From DATJPD01 sp036394195 (GTDB taxonomy: Bacteria; Pseudomonadota; Alphaproteobacteria; CACIAM-22H2), in the NCBI GenBank assembly GCA_036394195.1, contig DASWFO010000087.1, forward strand, positions 1-48,159: DNA of 48,159 bases, read 5' to 3'. The notes under the pieces are model-generated. The model ran no database searches. It had not been told where the DNA came from and saw only the letters and a list, made by a program, of their open reading frames with translations. Position 1 is the first letter of the stretch. Every line of letters starts with the position of its first letter. The position numbers were made by a program, and so were the translations under genes. Of the stretch, positions 35,121 to 47,514 are shown in pieces.

Positions 35121-36017
35121 ATGAAACTGGCCCAGTTCCGCGACGTCGTCGCGATCGCCGAGCGCGGCAGCCTGCGCGCCGCCGCGCGCCACCTCGGCAT
35201 GGCGCAACCGGCGCTCACCCGCAGCGTGCGCGAGCTCGAGCGCGAGCTGAGAGTCCCGCTGTTCGAGCGCCGCAGCCGCGGCATGGTCCTGACCCCGATG
35301 GGCGAGATTTTCGTGCGCCGCGCCGGCATCGTGCTGGGCGAAGTCCGCCGCGTCCGCGACGAGATCGATCAGTTGCAAGGCGGCGTGCGCGGCAGCGTCG
35401 TGGTCGGGCTGTCGACGGCGGCGCATATCGCGCTGCTGCCGCACGCGCTGAAGCCGTTCCGCGCGCGTTACCAGAATGTGCGGCTGCGGATCATCGACGG
35501 CGTCTACCCGGCGATGGAGAGCGGGCTCAAGGACGGCAGCATCGACTGCTACATCGGACCCACGCCGGGCGCTTCGCTCGCCGGCGAGCTTGCCGAGGAG
35601 AAGCTGTTCGACAACCGCCGGGCGATCTTTGCCCGGCGCGGCCATCCGCTGGCCAAGGCGAAATCGCTGCGCGAGTTGGTCGGTGCCGACTGGGTGTGGG
35701 CCTCGACGTCGATCACCCACGATCCGGAGGAGGAGCTGATCGAACTGTTCAAGCGGCACCGGCTGCCCGCGCCGCGCCTCGCCCTCCTGGCGCAGTCCGC
35801 CTTCAGCTTGATCATCTCGCTCGCGTCGAGCGATCTGGTCGCCCTGCTGCCGATCCAGTGGGCGAGCTTCCCGCTGACCGCCCAGGCGGTGGCGCCGATC
35901 CCGGTCAAAGAGGCGCTCGGCGCGCCACCGATCGTCGCCATCCGCCGCGCCAGCCTGCCGTTGACGCCGGCGGCCGAGTTCTTTCTCGATCTGATGCGGC
36001 GGCGTGCCGGGCCGTAG
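35121..36017 (+). CDS. LysR-family transcription regulator
   Basis: This is a 298-residue regulator. The start at 35121 gives the canonical N-terminal helix-turn-helix (MKLAQFRDVVAIAERGSLRAAARHLGMAQPALTRSV... region, residues 1-60). The effector domain (about 88-295) contains IDGVYPAMESGLKDGSIDCYIG. The upstream-open frame is shadow. It is divergent from, and probably activates, the Bug/monooxygenase unit in response to an aromatic effector. Confidence 0.93.
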   Translation: MKLAQFRDVVAIAERGSLRAAARHLGMAQPALTRSVRELERELRVPLFERRSRGMVLTPMGEIFVRRAGIVLGEVRRVRDEIDQLQGGVRGSVVVGLSTAAHIALLPHALKPFRARYQNVRLRIIDGVYPAMESGLKDGSIDCYIGPTPGASLAGELAEEKLFDNRRAIFARRGHPLAKAKSLRELVGADWVWASTSITHDPEEELIELFKRHRLPAPRLALLAQSAFSLIISLASSDLVALLPIQWASFPLTAQAVAPIPVKEALGAPPIVAIRRASLPLTPAAEFFLDLMRRRAGP

Positions 36018-36155
36018 GTCTCTCATTTCCCGCAGCCGGATGGCGGACGCAGGCCCCGCATAAACGCTAATTAATGTTTCGGCCACCGTGGCGCTACGGG
36101 GGCTTCCTACTCTCAATGGACTGGACCACCCCATTCGAGCCAAGGAGAAGACCCC

Positions 36156-36578
36156 ATGAACCGTTCGCACCTCGCGTCGGCCACCGCGTTTGCCGCCGTA
36201 TTGTTGATCGGCGCCGGCGCTGCAGACGCAGCCCCCATCGCCAGCACGGCCGCCGCGTCCACCGAAGCAACTGCAAGCTACGATCAGCAAGCGGACAACG
36301 CTGCGCGACATGACGTCCAGATCGCGTCAGCCGACTTGGCCGCCGGCAAGGCCCCTGTGGGGCGCGACCGCCTGGAGCGCGCCGAGACCGCGCTGCTGAA
36401 TCGCGAGGTGCTGGATTTGGGCCCGGCGCTGAACACCGATCGCCCCCTGCCGAAAACCCAGGCGATCGCCGAACTCGACCAGGCGCGGGCGGCCTTGGAC
36501 TCGCACAACATCGCGGCCGCGCGCCAGCTGACGCCGGTCATCGAGCGCGATATCGGTGACACCGCCGCGACGTCCTAG
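36156..36578 (+). CDS. Small exported protein of unknown function
   Basis: This is a 140-residue protein with AAGGAG before ATG 36156 and a clear Sec signal peptide (cleavage near ADAAP, residue 26). The mature part is a polar, alanine-rich sequence with two predicted helical hairpins (HDVQIASADLAAGKAPVGRDRLERAETALL and AIAELDQARAALDSHNIAAARQL regions). No catalytic motif or cysteine is seen. It stands alone. Confidence 0.75.
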   Translation: MNRSHLASATAFAAVLLIGAGAADAAPIASTAAASTEATASYDQQADNAARHDVQIASADLAAGKAPVGRDRLERAETALLNREVLDLGPALNTDRPLPKTQAIAELDQARAALDSHNIAAARQLTPVIERDIGDTAATS

Positions 36579-36708
36579 CCGCAAGAGCCCGTAGGACCGC
36601 ACCTGCGCCGACGCCGGCCGTTCTTCGGAGCGGGCATGGCTGAGGCGCGGCGTGCGGCCCTACGCTCGTGCCGGCGGAGCGCCTATATTAGGCGACGGAG
36701 GTCCTGCC

Positions 36709-37593
36709 ATGTCCGTCGCCGCCAAACCCGAAACCACTAACCGCCCGGAAGCCACCGCCCAGCCGCGCCGCGTCGTGTGGTCCGGCCCCGCCATGCCCGC
36801 CAGCGACGGCGCCGGGGTGAAGCTGGACCGCGTCATCGGCCAGCCGGCGTTGCCGGATCTCGATCCGTTTCTGATGCTGGACGCGTTCGGGTCCGACGAC
36901 CCCAAGGCGTACATCGCCGGCTTTCCGGAGCATCCGCATCGCGGTTTCGAGACCGTAACCTACATGCTCGCCGGCCGCATGCGGCATCGCGACAACAAGG
37001 GCAACGAAGGCCTGCTCACCGCCGGTTCGGTGCAATGGATGACCGCCGGCCGCGGTATCGTCCATTCCGAGATGCCCGAGCAGGACAACGGCCTGATGCA
37101 GGGCTTCCAGCTGTGGGTGAACCTGCCGGCGAAGGACAAGATGACCGCGCCGCGCTATCAGGACATCGCCCCCGAGCGCATCCCGGTGGTCGACCTCGGC
37201 CCCGGGGCCCGCGCCAAGATCGTGGCCGGCGAACTGAACGGCGTGCGCGGACCGGTCCAGCCCGGCACCACCGAGCCGCTGTTCGTCGACCTGATGCTGG
37301 AGCCGGGTGCGGTGGCGACGATTCCCGTCCAGCCGGCCCACAACGCCTTTGCCTATGTCTATGAGGGCGAAGCCCAGCTCGGCGAGCCGGCGACAACCCT
37401 GGCCGCCGGAACGGTCGGCGTTCTGTCCCTGGGCGATGCGGTGTCCGTAAGTGCCACCGGAAAAGGCGCGCGGCTGATCCTGGTCGCCGGCCGGCCGCTG
37501 CGCGAGCCGGTCGCGAAATACGGGCCGTTCGTCATGAACAGCGAGGCCGAGCTTCGCCAGGCGTTCCTGGATTACCAGGCCGGCCGGTTCTAG
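36709..37593 (+). CDS. Pirin family protein
   Basis: This is a 294-residue bicupin. The start at 36709 follows CGGAGG. The N-terminal cupin has the pirin metal site HPHRGFETVTYML, plus VQWMTAGRGIVHSEMP; the C-terminal pirin domain contains LFVDLMLEPGA and YVYEGEAQLG. Bacterial pirins can act as quercetin dioxygenases or as redox-sensitive regulators; which applies here is unknown. The upstream open frame to 36652 is not conserved in style. Confidence 0.93.
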   Translation: MSVAAKPETTNRPEATAQPRRVVWSGPAMPASDGAGVKLDRVIGQPALPDLDPFLMLDAFGSDDPKAYIAGFPEHPHRGFETVTYMLAGRMRHRDNKGNEGLLTAGSVQWMTAGRGIVHSEMPEQDNGLMQGFQLWVNLPAKDKMTAPRYQDIAPERIPVVDLGPGARAKIVAGELNGVRGPVQPGTTEPLFVDLMLEPGAVATIPVQPAHNAFAYVYEGEAQLGEPATTLAAGTVGVLSLGDAVSVSATGKGARLILVAGRPLREPVAKYGPFVMNSEAELRQAFLDYQAGRF

Positions 37594-37612
37594 CATTGCA
37601 GATTCCGTTCCG

Positions 37613-42007
<4,395 letters not shown>

Positions 42008-42020
42008 CATCAAGAGTCCA

Positions 42021-42097
42021 TCATTGCGAGGCGCGCAGCGCCGAAGCAATCCAGACGTTCCGAAAATTCTGGATTGCTTCGCTTCGCTCGCAATGAC
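42021..42097. repeat. Palindromic intergenic repeat, family A, copy 2
   Basis: TCATTGCGAG...CCGAAGCAATCCAGA pairs with TCTGGATTGCTTCGCTTCGC...GCAATGAC. It is homologous to 2053-2126, with the same ends but a different, AT-richer centre. It follows lhr by 14 bp. Confidence 0.85.
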
Positions 42098-42192
42098 AGA
42101 CAAGCGCGGCCACTGCTCTTCAATTTAGACACCAAATTGTGATCCGATCCGCGGGCGGTCGCGCGCTAGAACCCGGCTCCCCGGAGTTTCCC

Positions 42193-43065
42193 ATGCCTTG
42201 GTTCGACTACAGCGACCGTGTCTCGCCGCTTAAATGTGCAGTGTTCGCAGCCCTGTTCCTGCCGGCGCTGTGGACCGGCTGGCTGTTCTGGCACGGCGAT
42301 TTCGGTCCGGCACGGCCGGTCAACGAGACGATCCACGGGATCGGGCGCTGGACCATCCGGCTGATCTTCGCCTCGTTGGCGATCACGCCGCTGCGGTCAC
42401 TCCTGAACTGGCCGCGGCTGATCCTGGTGCGGCGGATGATCGGCGTCGCGGCCTTCGCCTATGTCTGCCTCCACCTCACGCTCTACATCGTCGACCAGGC
42501 GTTCGACCTGCAGAAGGTCGCGACCGAGATCGTGCTGCGCATCTATCTCGAAATCGGATTCACCGCACTGCTGATCCTGGCCGCCCTGGCCGTCACCTCG
42601 ACCGACGGGATGATGCGCCGGCTGCGCCGCAACTGGACGCGGCTGCATCGCCTGTTGTACGTCGCAGCCGGCCTGGCGGTGATCCACAACTTCATGCAGG
42701 CGAAAGCGGACGTCGACCAGCCTTGGGTGATGGCCGGGCTCTATCTATGGCTGATGGGCTACCGGCTGCTCGCCTGGCGCTTCGGCCAGAATTATCGGTT
42801 CAAGCTGGCGGCGGTCGGCGCGCTCAGCCTCGCCGCCGGTGCCGCGACGGCGGTCGGCGAGTCCATCTACTACTGGATCAAGGTCGGCGTGAACCCGACG
42901 CGGGTGCTGAGCGCGTATCTCACGTTCGCGACCTGGCGTCCGGGCTGGATCGTGCTGGCGATCGGGCTGAGCGTCACCATCGCCGGTGCCGTCCGCGCAT
43001 TGACCAGCAAACCCAGCCAGCAGCGCCCGCGCTCCGCCGCCGCCGCCGTCACGCCCACGAACTGA
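42193..43065 (+). CDS. msrQ: Haem-binding membrane subunit MsrQ (YedZ)
   Basis: This is a 290-residue inner-membrane cytochrome of the ferric-reductase-like family. It normally passes electrons to the periplasmic methionine-sulfoxide reductase MsrP. GGAG precedes ATG 42193. Six or more membrane segments are seen, with haem-ligand histidines likely in YVCLHLTLY and in RLHRLLYVAAGLAVIHNFM. An extra hydrophobic C-terminal part (from about 195) is longer than in E. coli MsrQ (about 211 residues). No msrP is adjacent in the window. Confidence 0.88.
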   Translation: MPWFDYSDRVSPLKCAVFAALFLPALWTGWLFWHGDFGPARPVNETIHGIGRWTIRLIFASLAITPLRSLLNWPRLILVRRMIGVAAFAYVCLHLTLYIVDQAFDLQKVATEIVLRIYLEIGFTALLILAALAVTSTDGMMRRLRRNWTRLHRLLYVAAGLAVIHNFMQAKADVDQPWVMAGLYLWLMGYRLLAWRFGQNYRFKLAAVGALSLAAGAATAVGESIYYWIKVGVNPTRVLSAYLTFATWRPGWIVLAIGLSVTIAGAVRALTSKPSQQRPRSAAAAVTPTN

Positions 43066-43082
43066 CGCGCCGTTCCCCCGGC

Positions 43083-43151
43083 GTCATTCCCGCGCAAGCG
43101 GGAATCCATCTTTCTAGCGGCACGATGGATGCCCGCTTTCGCGGGCATGAC
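43083..43151. repeat. Palindromic repeat, family B, copy 1
   Basis: Two hairpins (GTCATTCCCGC...GCGGGAATCCATC and GATGGATGCCCGC...GCGGGCATGAC) face each other in an inverted arrangement. They lie between convergent msrQ and the ABC binding protein gene. Other copies are at 45952-46022, 46039-46071 and 47419-47447. Confidence 0.85.
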
Positions 43152-43175
43152 GAAGTAGAGGGGAGTTCGACCGCT

Positions 43176-44246
43176 CTACCGCGCTTTGTAGGCCTTGGCG
43201 TCGGCGATGGTCTGAACTGCGTCGAACTTGTTGATGTCGTCGATCAGGTCGTTGGTGATGAGGTCGGACGCCGCGACCTTCTCCTTGATGATTCCCCATT
43301 TCAGCATGAAGTCGACATAGGCGGCGTAGTTGGCTTCGTTGCTCTCGCCCCAGCGCTTGACGTCGGCCTTCTCGAGCTTCCAGTTCTCGGCGCGGGCGGC
43401 CAACGTCTTCAGGTCCTCCTTCATCGCCGTCGCGTCGTCCTTGCCGAGCGACTTGGTCTGCGGGAACACCTCGTAGAGGATGCGGATCGCGGCCTCCGGA
43501 TTGGCCATGGTCCACACCGTGCCGCGCGCGTAGCCGCGGGCCACCGCCACCGACTGCTCGCGCTTGTTCTTCAAGGTCGAGTCGAGGGCGGCGAACCCGT
43601 TCGAGGGATAGCGCGAGATCTCCTTGTTCGCGTCGGCGAGCGGCCGCAGCTTCATGCCGGCGTTCTCGACCAGCGCGTATTGCGTGTCGTAGAGGCTGAG
43701 CGCGTCGACCTGCTTGCTGCGCACCAGAGCCGCCGCCTGGGCCCCCTCGCCCGACACGACGATGTTGACGTCGCTGTCGGGGTTCATGCCGTTGGTCGCC
43801 GCGATCGCGCGCGCGATGATGACGCCGCCCGACGCCATCGAGGCGACGCCGATCTTCTTGCCCTTGAGGTCCTTGAAGGTCTTCACCGGGCTTTCGGCCG
43901 GCACGTCGATGCCGTAGATGTTGCCCTGATAGGCGGTGTAGAACACCTTCATCTTGATGCCTTGCGGCGCCAGGATGGCCAGCGGCTCGACCGACGGCAC
44001 CGAATAGGGGATGTCACCGGTGGCGACCAGCTTCACGCAATCGGTCGAGCCGGGCAGCGGCGACAGCTCGACCTTGATCTTGTCCGCGGCGTACCAGCCG
44101 AACTTGGTGGCGACCGCGTAGGGGGCCGCGGCCGAGGTCACCGTCTTGGCGCACCAGCCGACCTTGACCGTGGTCTGCGCCGCCGCACTGTGCGCGGCCA
44201 GGGCCGCGAACGCTGCCGACACTCCGAGAACGAATCTCTGCGTCAT
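43176..44246 (-). CDS. NitT/TauT-type ABC transporter solute-binding protein
   Basis: This is a 356-residue periplasmic binding protein with a Sec signal peptide (cleavage near AAAQT, residue 24). The NMT1/SsuA-like fold is indicated by GWCAKTVTSAAAPYAVATKFGWYA, VKLVATGDIPYSVPSVEPL, and LKGKKIGVASMASGG. The ligand could be a sulfonate, taurine, nitrate or pyrimidine precursor; the sequence does not decide. It is last in an operon ATPase, permease, binding protein and overlaps the permease stop by 4 nt. Confidence 0.9.
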   Translation of the reverse strand: MTQRFVLGVSAAFAALAAHSAAAQTTVKVGWCAKTVTSAAAPYAVATKFGWYAADKIKVELSPLPGSTDCVKLVATGDIPYSVPSVEPLAILAPQGIKMKVFYTAYQGNIYGIDVPAESPVKTFKDLKGKKIGVASMASGGVIIARAIAATNGMNPDSDVNIVVSGEGAQAAALVRSKQVDALSLYDTQYALVENAGMKLRPLADANKEISRYPSNGFAALDSTLKNKREQSVAVARGYARGTVWTMANPEAAIRILYEVFPQTKSLGKDDATAMKEDLKTLAARAENWKLEKADVKRWGESNEANYAAYVDFMLKWGIIKEKVAASDLITNDLIDDINKFDAVQTIADAKAYKAR

Positions 44247-45043
44247 AGATTGCCTCCCTTCGCCGGTGTCAGGTCTTCGCGGGCCTTTTCAGACGGGTCC
44301 CAGAACAATACCCGCCGACGGAAGAAAATGATGCACTTGTTGAGCACCAGGCCGACGGCGGAAAGGATGAGCAGGACCGAGAACTGGCCGGCCACATCCA
44401 TGGTGAAGTTCATGCTCTGGATCAAGGTGCCGAGCCCGGATTCGGCGCCGACGAACTCGGCGACGATCGAGCCGATCAGGGCGAAGATCATCGCGATCTC
44501 GAGCCCGGCCATGATGAACGGCAGCGCGTTGGGCAGCCGCAGCATCCAGAAAATCTGCGTCTCGCTGGCGTCCAGCGAGCGCATCAGGCTGACGCGGTCC
44601 TCGTCGACCGAGCGCAGGCCGACGATGGTGTTGACCATCAGCGGAAAGAACGCGACGAGGGCGGCGTTCACCACCTTGGACGTGAGGCCGAGGCCGAACC
44701 ACACGACGATCAACGGCGCCAGGGCCACCTTCGGCATCGACTGGAACATGATGATGTAGGGATAGAGGAAGAACTCGAGCCGGCGGTTCAGCGCGACGCC
44801 GATGCCGAAGACGAAGGCGAGCGTCGTGCCGACGATGAAGCCCAGCGCCGTTTCGAGCAGGGTGATCCACAGGTGATGCACGTAGATGCCGCTCATCACG
44901 CCGCGATAGAAGGCCATGGCGATGTTCGACGGCGTCGGCAGGATGAAGGCGGGAATCGCGAACGCGCGGACACAGGTTTCCCAGATCGCAACGAACACGA
45001 CGAAGAAGAGGACGCTGAGCGCCAAGTTGCGCCGGCTGTTCAT
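44243..45043 (-). CDS. NitT/TauT-type ABC transporter permease
   Basis: This is a 266-residue inner-membrane permease (SsuC/TauC-like) with about six hydrophobic segments. Family motifs are FILPTPSNIAMAF near the N-terminus, FQSMPKVALAPLIVVWFGLG, and the coupling loop SLDASETQIFWMLRLPNALPF. The start at 45043 overlaps the ATPase stop (ATGA), and its stop overlaps the binding-protein start in the same way, indicating tight translational coupling. Confidence 0.93.
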   Translation of the reverse strand: MNSRRNLALSVLFFVVFVAIWETCVRAFAIPAFILPTPSNIAMAFYRGVMSGIYVHHLWITLLETALGFIVGTTLAFVFGIGVALNRRLEFFLYPYIIMFQSMPKVALAPLIVVWFGLGLTSKVVNAALVAFFPLMVNTIVGLRSVDEDRVSLMRSLDASETQIFWMLRLPNALPFIMAGLEIAMIFALIGSIVAEFVGAESGLGTLIQSMNFTMDVAGQFSVLLILSAVGLVLNKCIIFFRRRVLFWDPSEKAREDLTPAKGGNL

Positions 45044-45837
45044 CCTTCGAGCCCTCCCTTGGCGTTGAGCCCGCCGCGGACGCGCCGCGCGTAGGCGCCG
45101 AACTGGTCGCTGTTCACCACGTCGAGAGCGCGCGGCCGCTGGATGTCGACGGCAAGCGTGTCGATGATCCGGCCGGGACGCGCCGACATGACCAGCACGC
45201 GGTCGGCGAGGAAGACGGCTTCCGAGATCGAGTGAGTGATGAAAAGAACCGTCTTGCGCCGCGTCATCCAGATGCGCTGCAGCTCGAGGTTCATTGCCTC
45301 GCGCGTCATCGCGTCGAGGGCCCCGAACGGCTCGTCCATCAGCAGCATCACCGGGTCGTTGACCAGGGCGCGCACGATGGCGACCCGCTGCTGCATGCCG
45401 CCGGACAGCTCCCATGGGTAACGGTCCTCGAAGCCGTCGAGCCCGACGAGATGCAGCAGGTCGCGCGCCACCTTGCCGTGGGTGTCGCGACCGAGACGCT
45501 GCACGTCCACCGGCAGCAGCACGTTGTCGAGCACGGTGCGCCAGGGAAACAGCACCGGCGACTGGAAGACGACGCCGATGTCGCGGCGCGGCCGGGCGAT
45601 CGGCGTGCCGCGCAGGCTGGCCTCGCCGGAGGACATCGGCAGCAGGCCGGCCAGGATCTTCAGCAGGGTCGACTTGCCGCAGCCCGACGGCCCGACGATG
45701 GCGACGAACTCCCCATCGGCGACGCTGAAGTCGATGCCGTCCAGCGCCAGCACCGGCCCGGCGCGCGTGGCATAGCGCTTCGACAGCTGACGCACGGCGA
45801 TCACCTCGCCGCCCGCCATCGGCTTGTCATCGGCCAT
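45040..45837 (-). CDS. NitT/TauT-type ABC transporter ATPase
   Basis: This is a 265-residue ATPase (SsuB/TauB-like) with Walker A GPSGCGKST (about 50-58), Q-loop VFQSPVLFPW, signature ELSGGMQQRVAI, Walker B VMLLMDEPFGALD, and H-loop ITHSISEA. It is first in the operon. ATG 45837 is chosen because homologues start close to it; the ribosome site is weak. The frame stays open far upstream through repeat DNA, which is not coding. Confidence 0.93.
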   Translation of the reverse strand: MADDKPMAGGEVIAVRQLSKRYATRAGPVLALDGIDFSVADGEFVAIVGPSGCGKSTLLKILAGLLPMSSGEASLRGTPIARPRRDIGVVFQSPVLFPWRTVLDNVLLPVDVQRLGRDTHGKVARDLLHLVGLDGFEDRYPWELSGGMQQRVAIVRALVNDPVMLLMDEPFGALDAMTREAMNLELQRIWMTRRKTVLFITHSISEAVFLADRVLVMSARPGRIIDTLAVDIQRPRALDVVNSDQFGAYARRVRGGLNAKGGLEG

Positions 45838-45951
45838 GGAGCGGTCGTCCCCAGGAAGCCTTATGGTTTTTCCGGAGTGTAACGGCCGGAAGAGCCCGCC
45901 GAAAGCCACCTTCGGTCCAGATTTCCGGAAAGTGACCGACTCTCCTTCATC

Positions 45952-46022
45952 GTCATGCCGGCCTTGAGCCGGCATCCATGGTGCAGGCGGCACGATGGAC
46001 CCCGCATCAAGTGCGGGGTGAC
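45952..46022. repeat. Palindromic repeat, family B, copy 2
   Basis: GTCATGCCGGC...GCCGGCATCCATGG is followed by GATGGACCCCGC...GCGGGGTGAC, the same two-hairpin plan as 43083-43151. The stem sequences change but pairing is kept. Confidence 0.85.
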
Positions 46023-46038
46023 GGCGGTGTCTCTTTTC

Positions 46039-46071
46039 GTCATGCCGCCACTCTATGCGGCATCCACCATG
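46039..46071. repeat. Palindromic repeat, family B, half copy
   Basis: GTCATGCCGCC...ATGCGGCATCCACCATG is a single hairpin unit without its partner. It follows copy 2 at a distance of 16 bp. Confidence 0.75.
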
Positions 46072-46212
46072 CAGCGGCGCCTTGCGCTGCGCCGCCGCGA
46101 AGCGCCGGCGGGCGCGTAGAAGACTGGGGACCCCCGGCTCGGGGGCCGGGGTGAGGAGAGCGCGCGTGGTCTGGCAGCCGGCTCTCACCGGCACCATATG
46201 ACTCAGCCCACG

Positions 46213-46268
46213 TTCTGACCCGCTCGCATTTAGCCGCCACACCAACCCTAAATGCTCGCGGGCGAGCG
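46213..46268. repeat. Covarying hairpin element, family D, copy 2
   Basis: It has the same flank TTCTGA, outer stem CCCGC/GCGGG and TC/TC internal loop as 22167-22220. The inner stem is GCATTTAG/CTAAATGC and the loop is 14 nt. Compared with copy 1, a G-C pair became T-A and a T-A pair became A-T. It ends about 46 bp before the start codon of the protease gene. Confidence 0.8.
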
Positions 46269-46314
46269 GCCATCCGGCCGCTCGAAAGTCACTCACGGGT
46301 AACTGGAGAACCCC

Positions 46315-47319
46315 ATGTACGATGTAGCGTTTGTCGCCGATGGCGGAGCTGTCGGCGGGGAGCCGCCGGTGCAGCCGGCTGCGGACGATCGCGACCTGCT
46401 CGATGCCTATTCCCGGGCGGTGACGGACGCGGTCGACCGCGTCGGCCCGGCGGTGGTGCATATCAAAGTCGAAGACGCCCGCCGCCGCGCGCGCGGCAGC
46501 GGCTCTGGCGTGGTGGTGGCCCCCGATGGGCTGATCCTGACCAACAGCCACGTCGTGCACGGCGCTGGGCGGATCGAGATCGCGACCCAGGACGGCCAGA
46601 CGATGTCGGGCCGCGTGCTGGGCGACGATCCGGACACCGACCTGGCGCTGGTGCGCGTCGACGCGCCGGTCACCCTGCCGTCGGCGCGGCTCGGCGATTC
46701 CAAGCGCCTGCGGGCCGGCCAGCTGGTGATCGCGATCGGCAACCCGCTCGGCTTCGAGTGCACGGTGACCGCCGGCGTGGTGAGCGCCGTCGGCCGCAGC
46801 CTGCGTTCGAGCTCCGGCCGGCTGATCGACGACATCATCCAGACCGACGCGGCGCTGAACCCCGGCAATTCCGGCGGGCCGCTGGTGACACCGGCCGGCG
46901 AGGTGGTCGGCATCAACACCGCCGTGATCATGGGTGCCCAAGGCATCTGCTTCGCGGTCGCCAGCGCCACGGCGCAGGTGGTCCTCGGCCAGATCATCCG
47001 CCACGGCCGGGTGCGCCGCGCCGTGCTCGGCGTCGGCGGCCAGCGCACGGCGATCCCGCGCCGCCTGGTGCGCCGCCTCGGCCTGAGCCAGGAGTTCGGC
47101 GTGATGGTCCTGGAGGTGGCACCCGACGGCCCGGCCGCCCGCGCCGGCTTGCAGGTGGGCGACGTCCTGCTGCGGCTCGATGGGCGCGCGGTGACCGGCG
47201 TCGACGACCTGCTGCGGCTCCTGTCCGACGATCAGGTCGGCCGGGCGGTCGCGGTGTCGGTGCTGCGCCAGGCGGAGCTTCGGGAGATAGAGGTCACGCC
47301 CGCGGAGAGAGTTGGGTGA
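46315..47319 (+). CDS. Trypsin-like serine protease with PDZ domain, no signal peptide
   Basis: This is a 334-residue S1C (HtrA-like) protease. Catalytic triad: H79 in TNSHVVHG, D109 in DTDLALVR, S186 in GNSGGPLV. One PDZ domain (about 240-325) contains GVMVLEVAPDGPAARAGLQVGD. Unlike degP in this window, the N-terminus (MYDVAFVADGG...) has no hydrophobic signal or anchor, so it may be cytoplasmic or exported by another route. GGAG precedes ATG 46315. Confidence 0.92.
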   Translation: MYDVAFVADGGAVGGEPPVQPAADDRDLLDAYSRAVTDAVDRVGPAVVHIKVEDARRRARGSGSGVVVAPDGLILTNSHVVHGAGRIEIATQDGQTMSGRVLGDDPDTDLALVRVDAPVTLPSARLGDSKRLRAGQLVIAIGNPLGFECTVTAGVVSAVGRSLRSSSGRLIDDIIQTDAALNPGNSGGPLVTPAGEVVGINTAVIMGAQGICFAVASATAQVVLGQIIRHGRVRRAVLGVGGQRTAIPRRLVRRLGLSQEFGVMVLEVAPDGPAARAGLQVGDVLLRLDGRAVTGVDDLLRLLSDDQVGRAVAVSVLRQAELREIEVTPAERVG

Positions 47320-47380
47320 TGTCATCCTTCGAGACGACCGTACTTCGCCGCGCTCAGAACGGTCCCTCAGGATGAGGTCA
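47320..47380. repeat. Intergenic palindromic element, family E
   Basis: GTCATCCTTCGAG near 47321 and CCTCAGGATGAGG near 47366 are imperfectly complementary and enclose about 30 bp. The pattern is familiar from alphaproteobacterial spacers. Only one copy is seen in the window. Confidence 0.55.
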
Positions 47381-47418
47381 TACATAAGGCCTCGGCCTGA
47401 GGAGCAATCCCGCTGGCA

Positions 47419-47447
47419 AGATGGACCCCGCATCAAGTGCGGGGTGA
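47419..47447. repeat. Palindromic repeat, family B, half copy
   Basis: GATGGACCCCGCATCAAGTG...GGGGTGAC is identical to the right half of copy 2 (45994-46022). The left half is absent. Confidence 0.85.
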
Positions 47448-47514
47448 CGAAGAGAGTGAAGGGCGACGTGTGCGCGGCCGGCAAATAGGCTACGCTTGCC
47501 GGCAAAACGCCCGC

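Larger units (their letters stand above)
45838..46314. other. 477-bp repeat-rich gap between divergent genes
   Basis: No gene is supported here. From left to right it holds an AT-poor leader of the ABC operon, palindromes of family B at 45952-46022 and 46039-46071, a related GC hairpin (GGGGACCCCCGGC...GGGGCCGGGGTGAG, about 46126-46154), the family D element (46213-46268), and the protease ribosome region. It is an insertion hotspot for small palindromes. Confidence 0.7.

Noticed and set aside
45838..45951. TPP or other riboswitch upstream of the NitT/TauT-type ABC operon
   Set aside because: The CTGAGA box and other TPP consensus blocks are absent on the minus strand.
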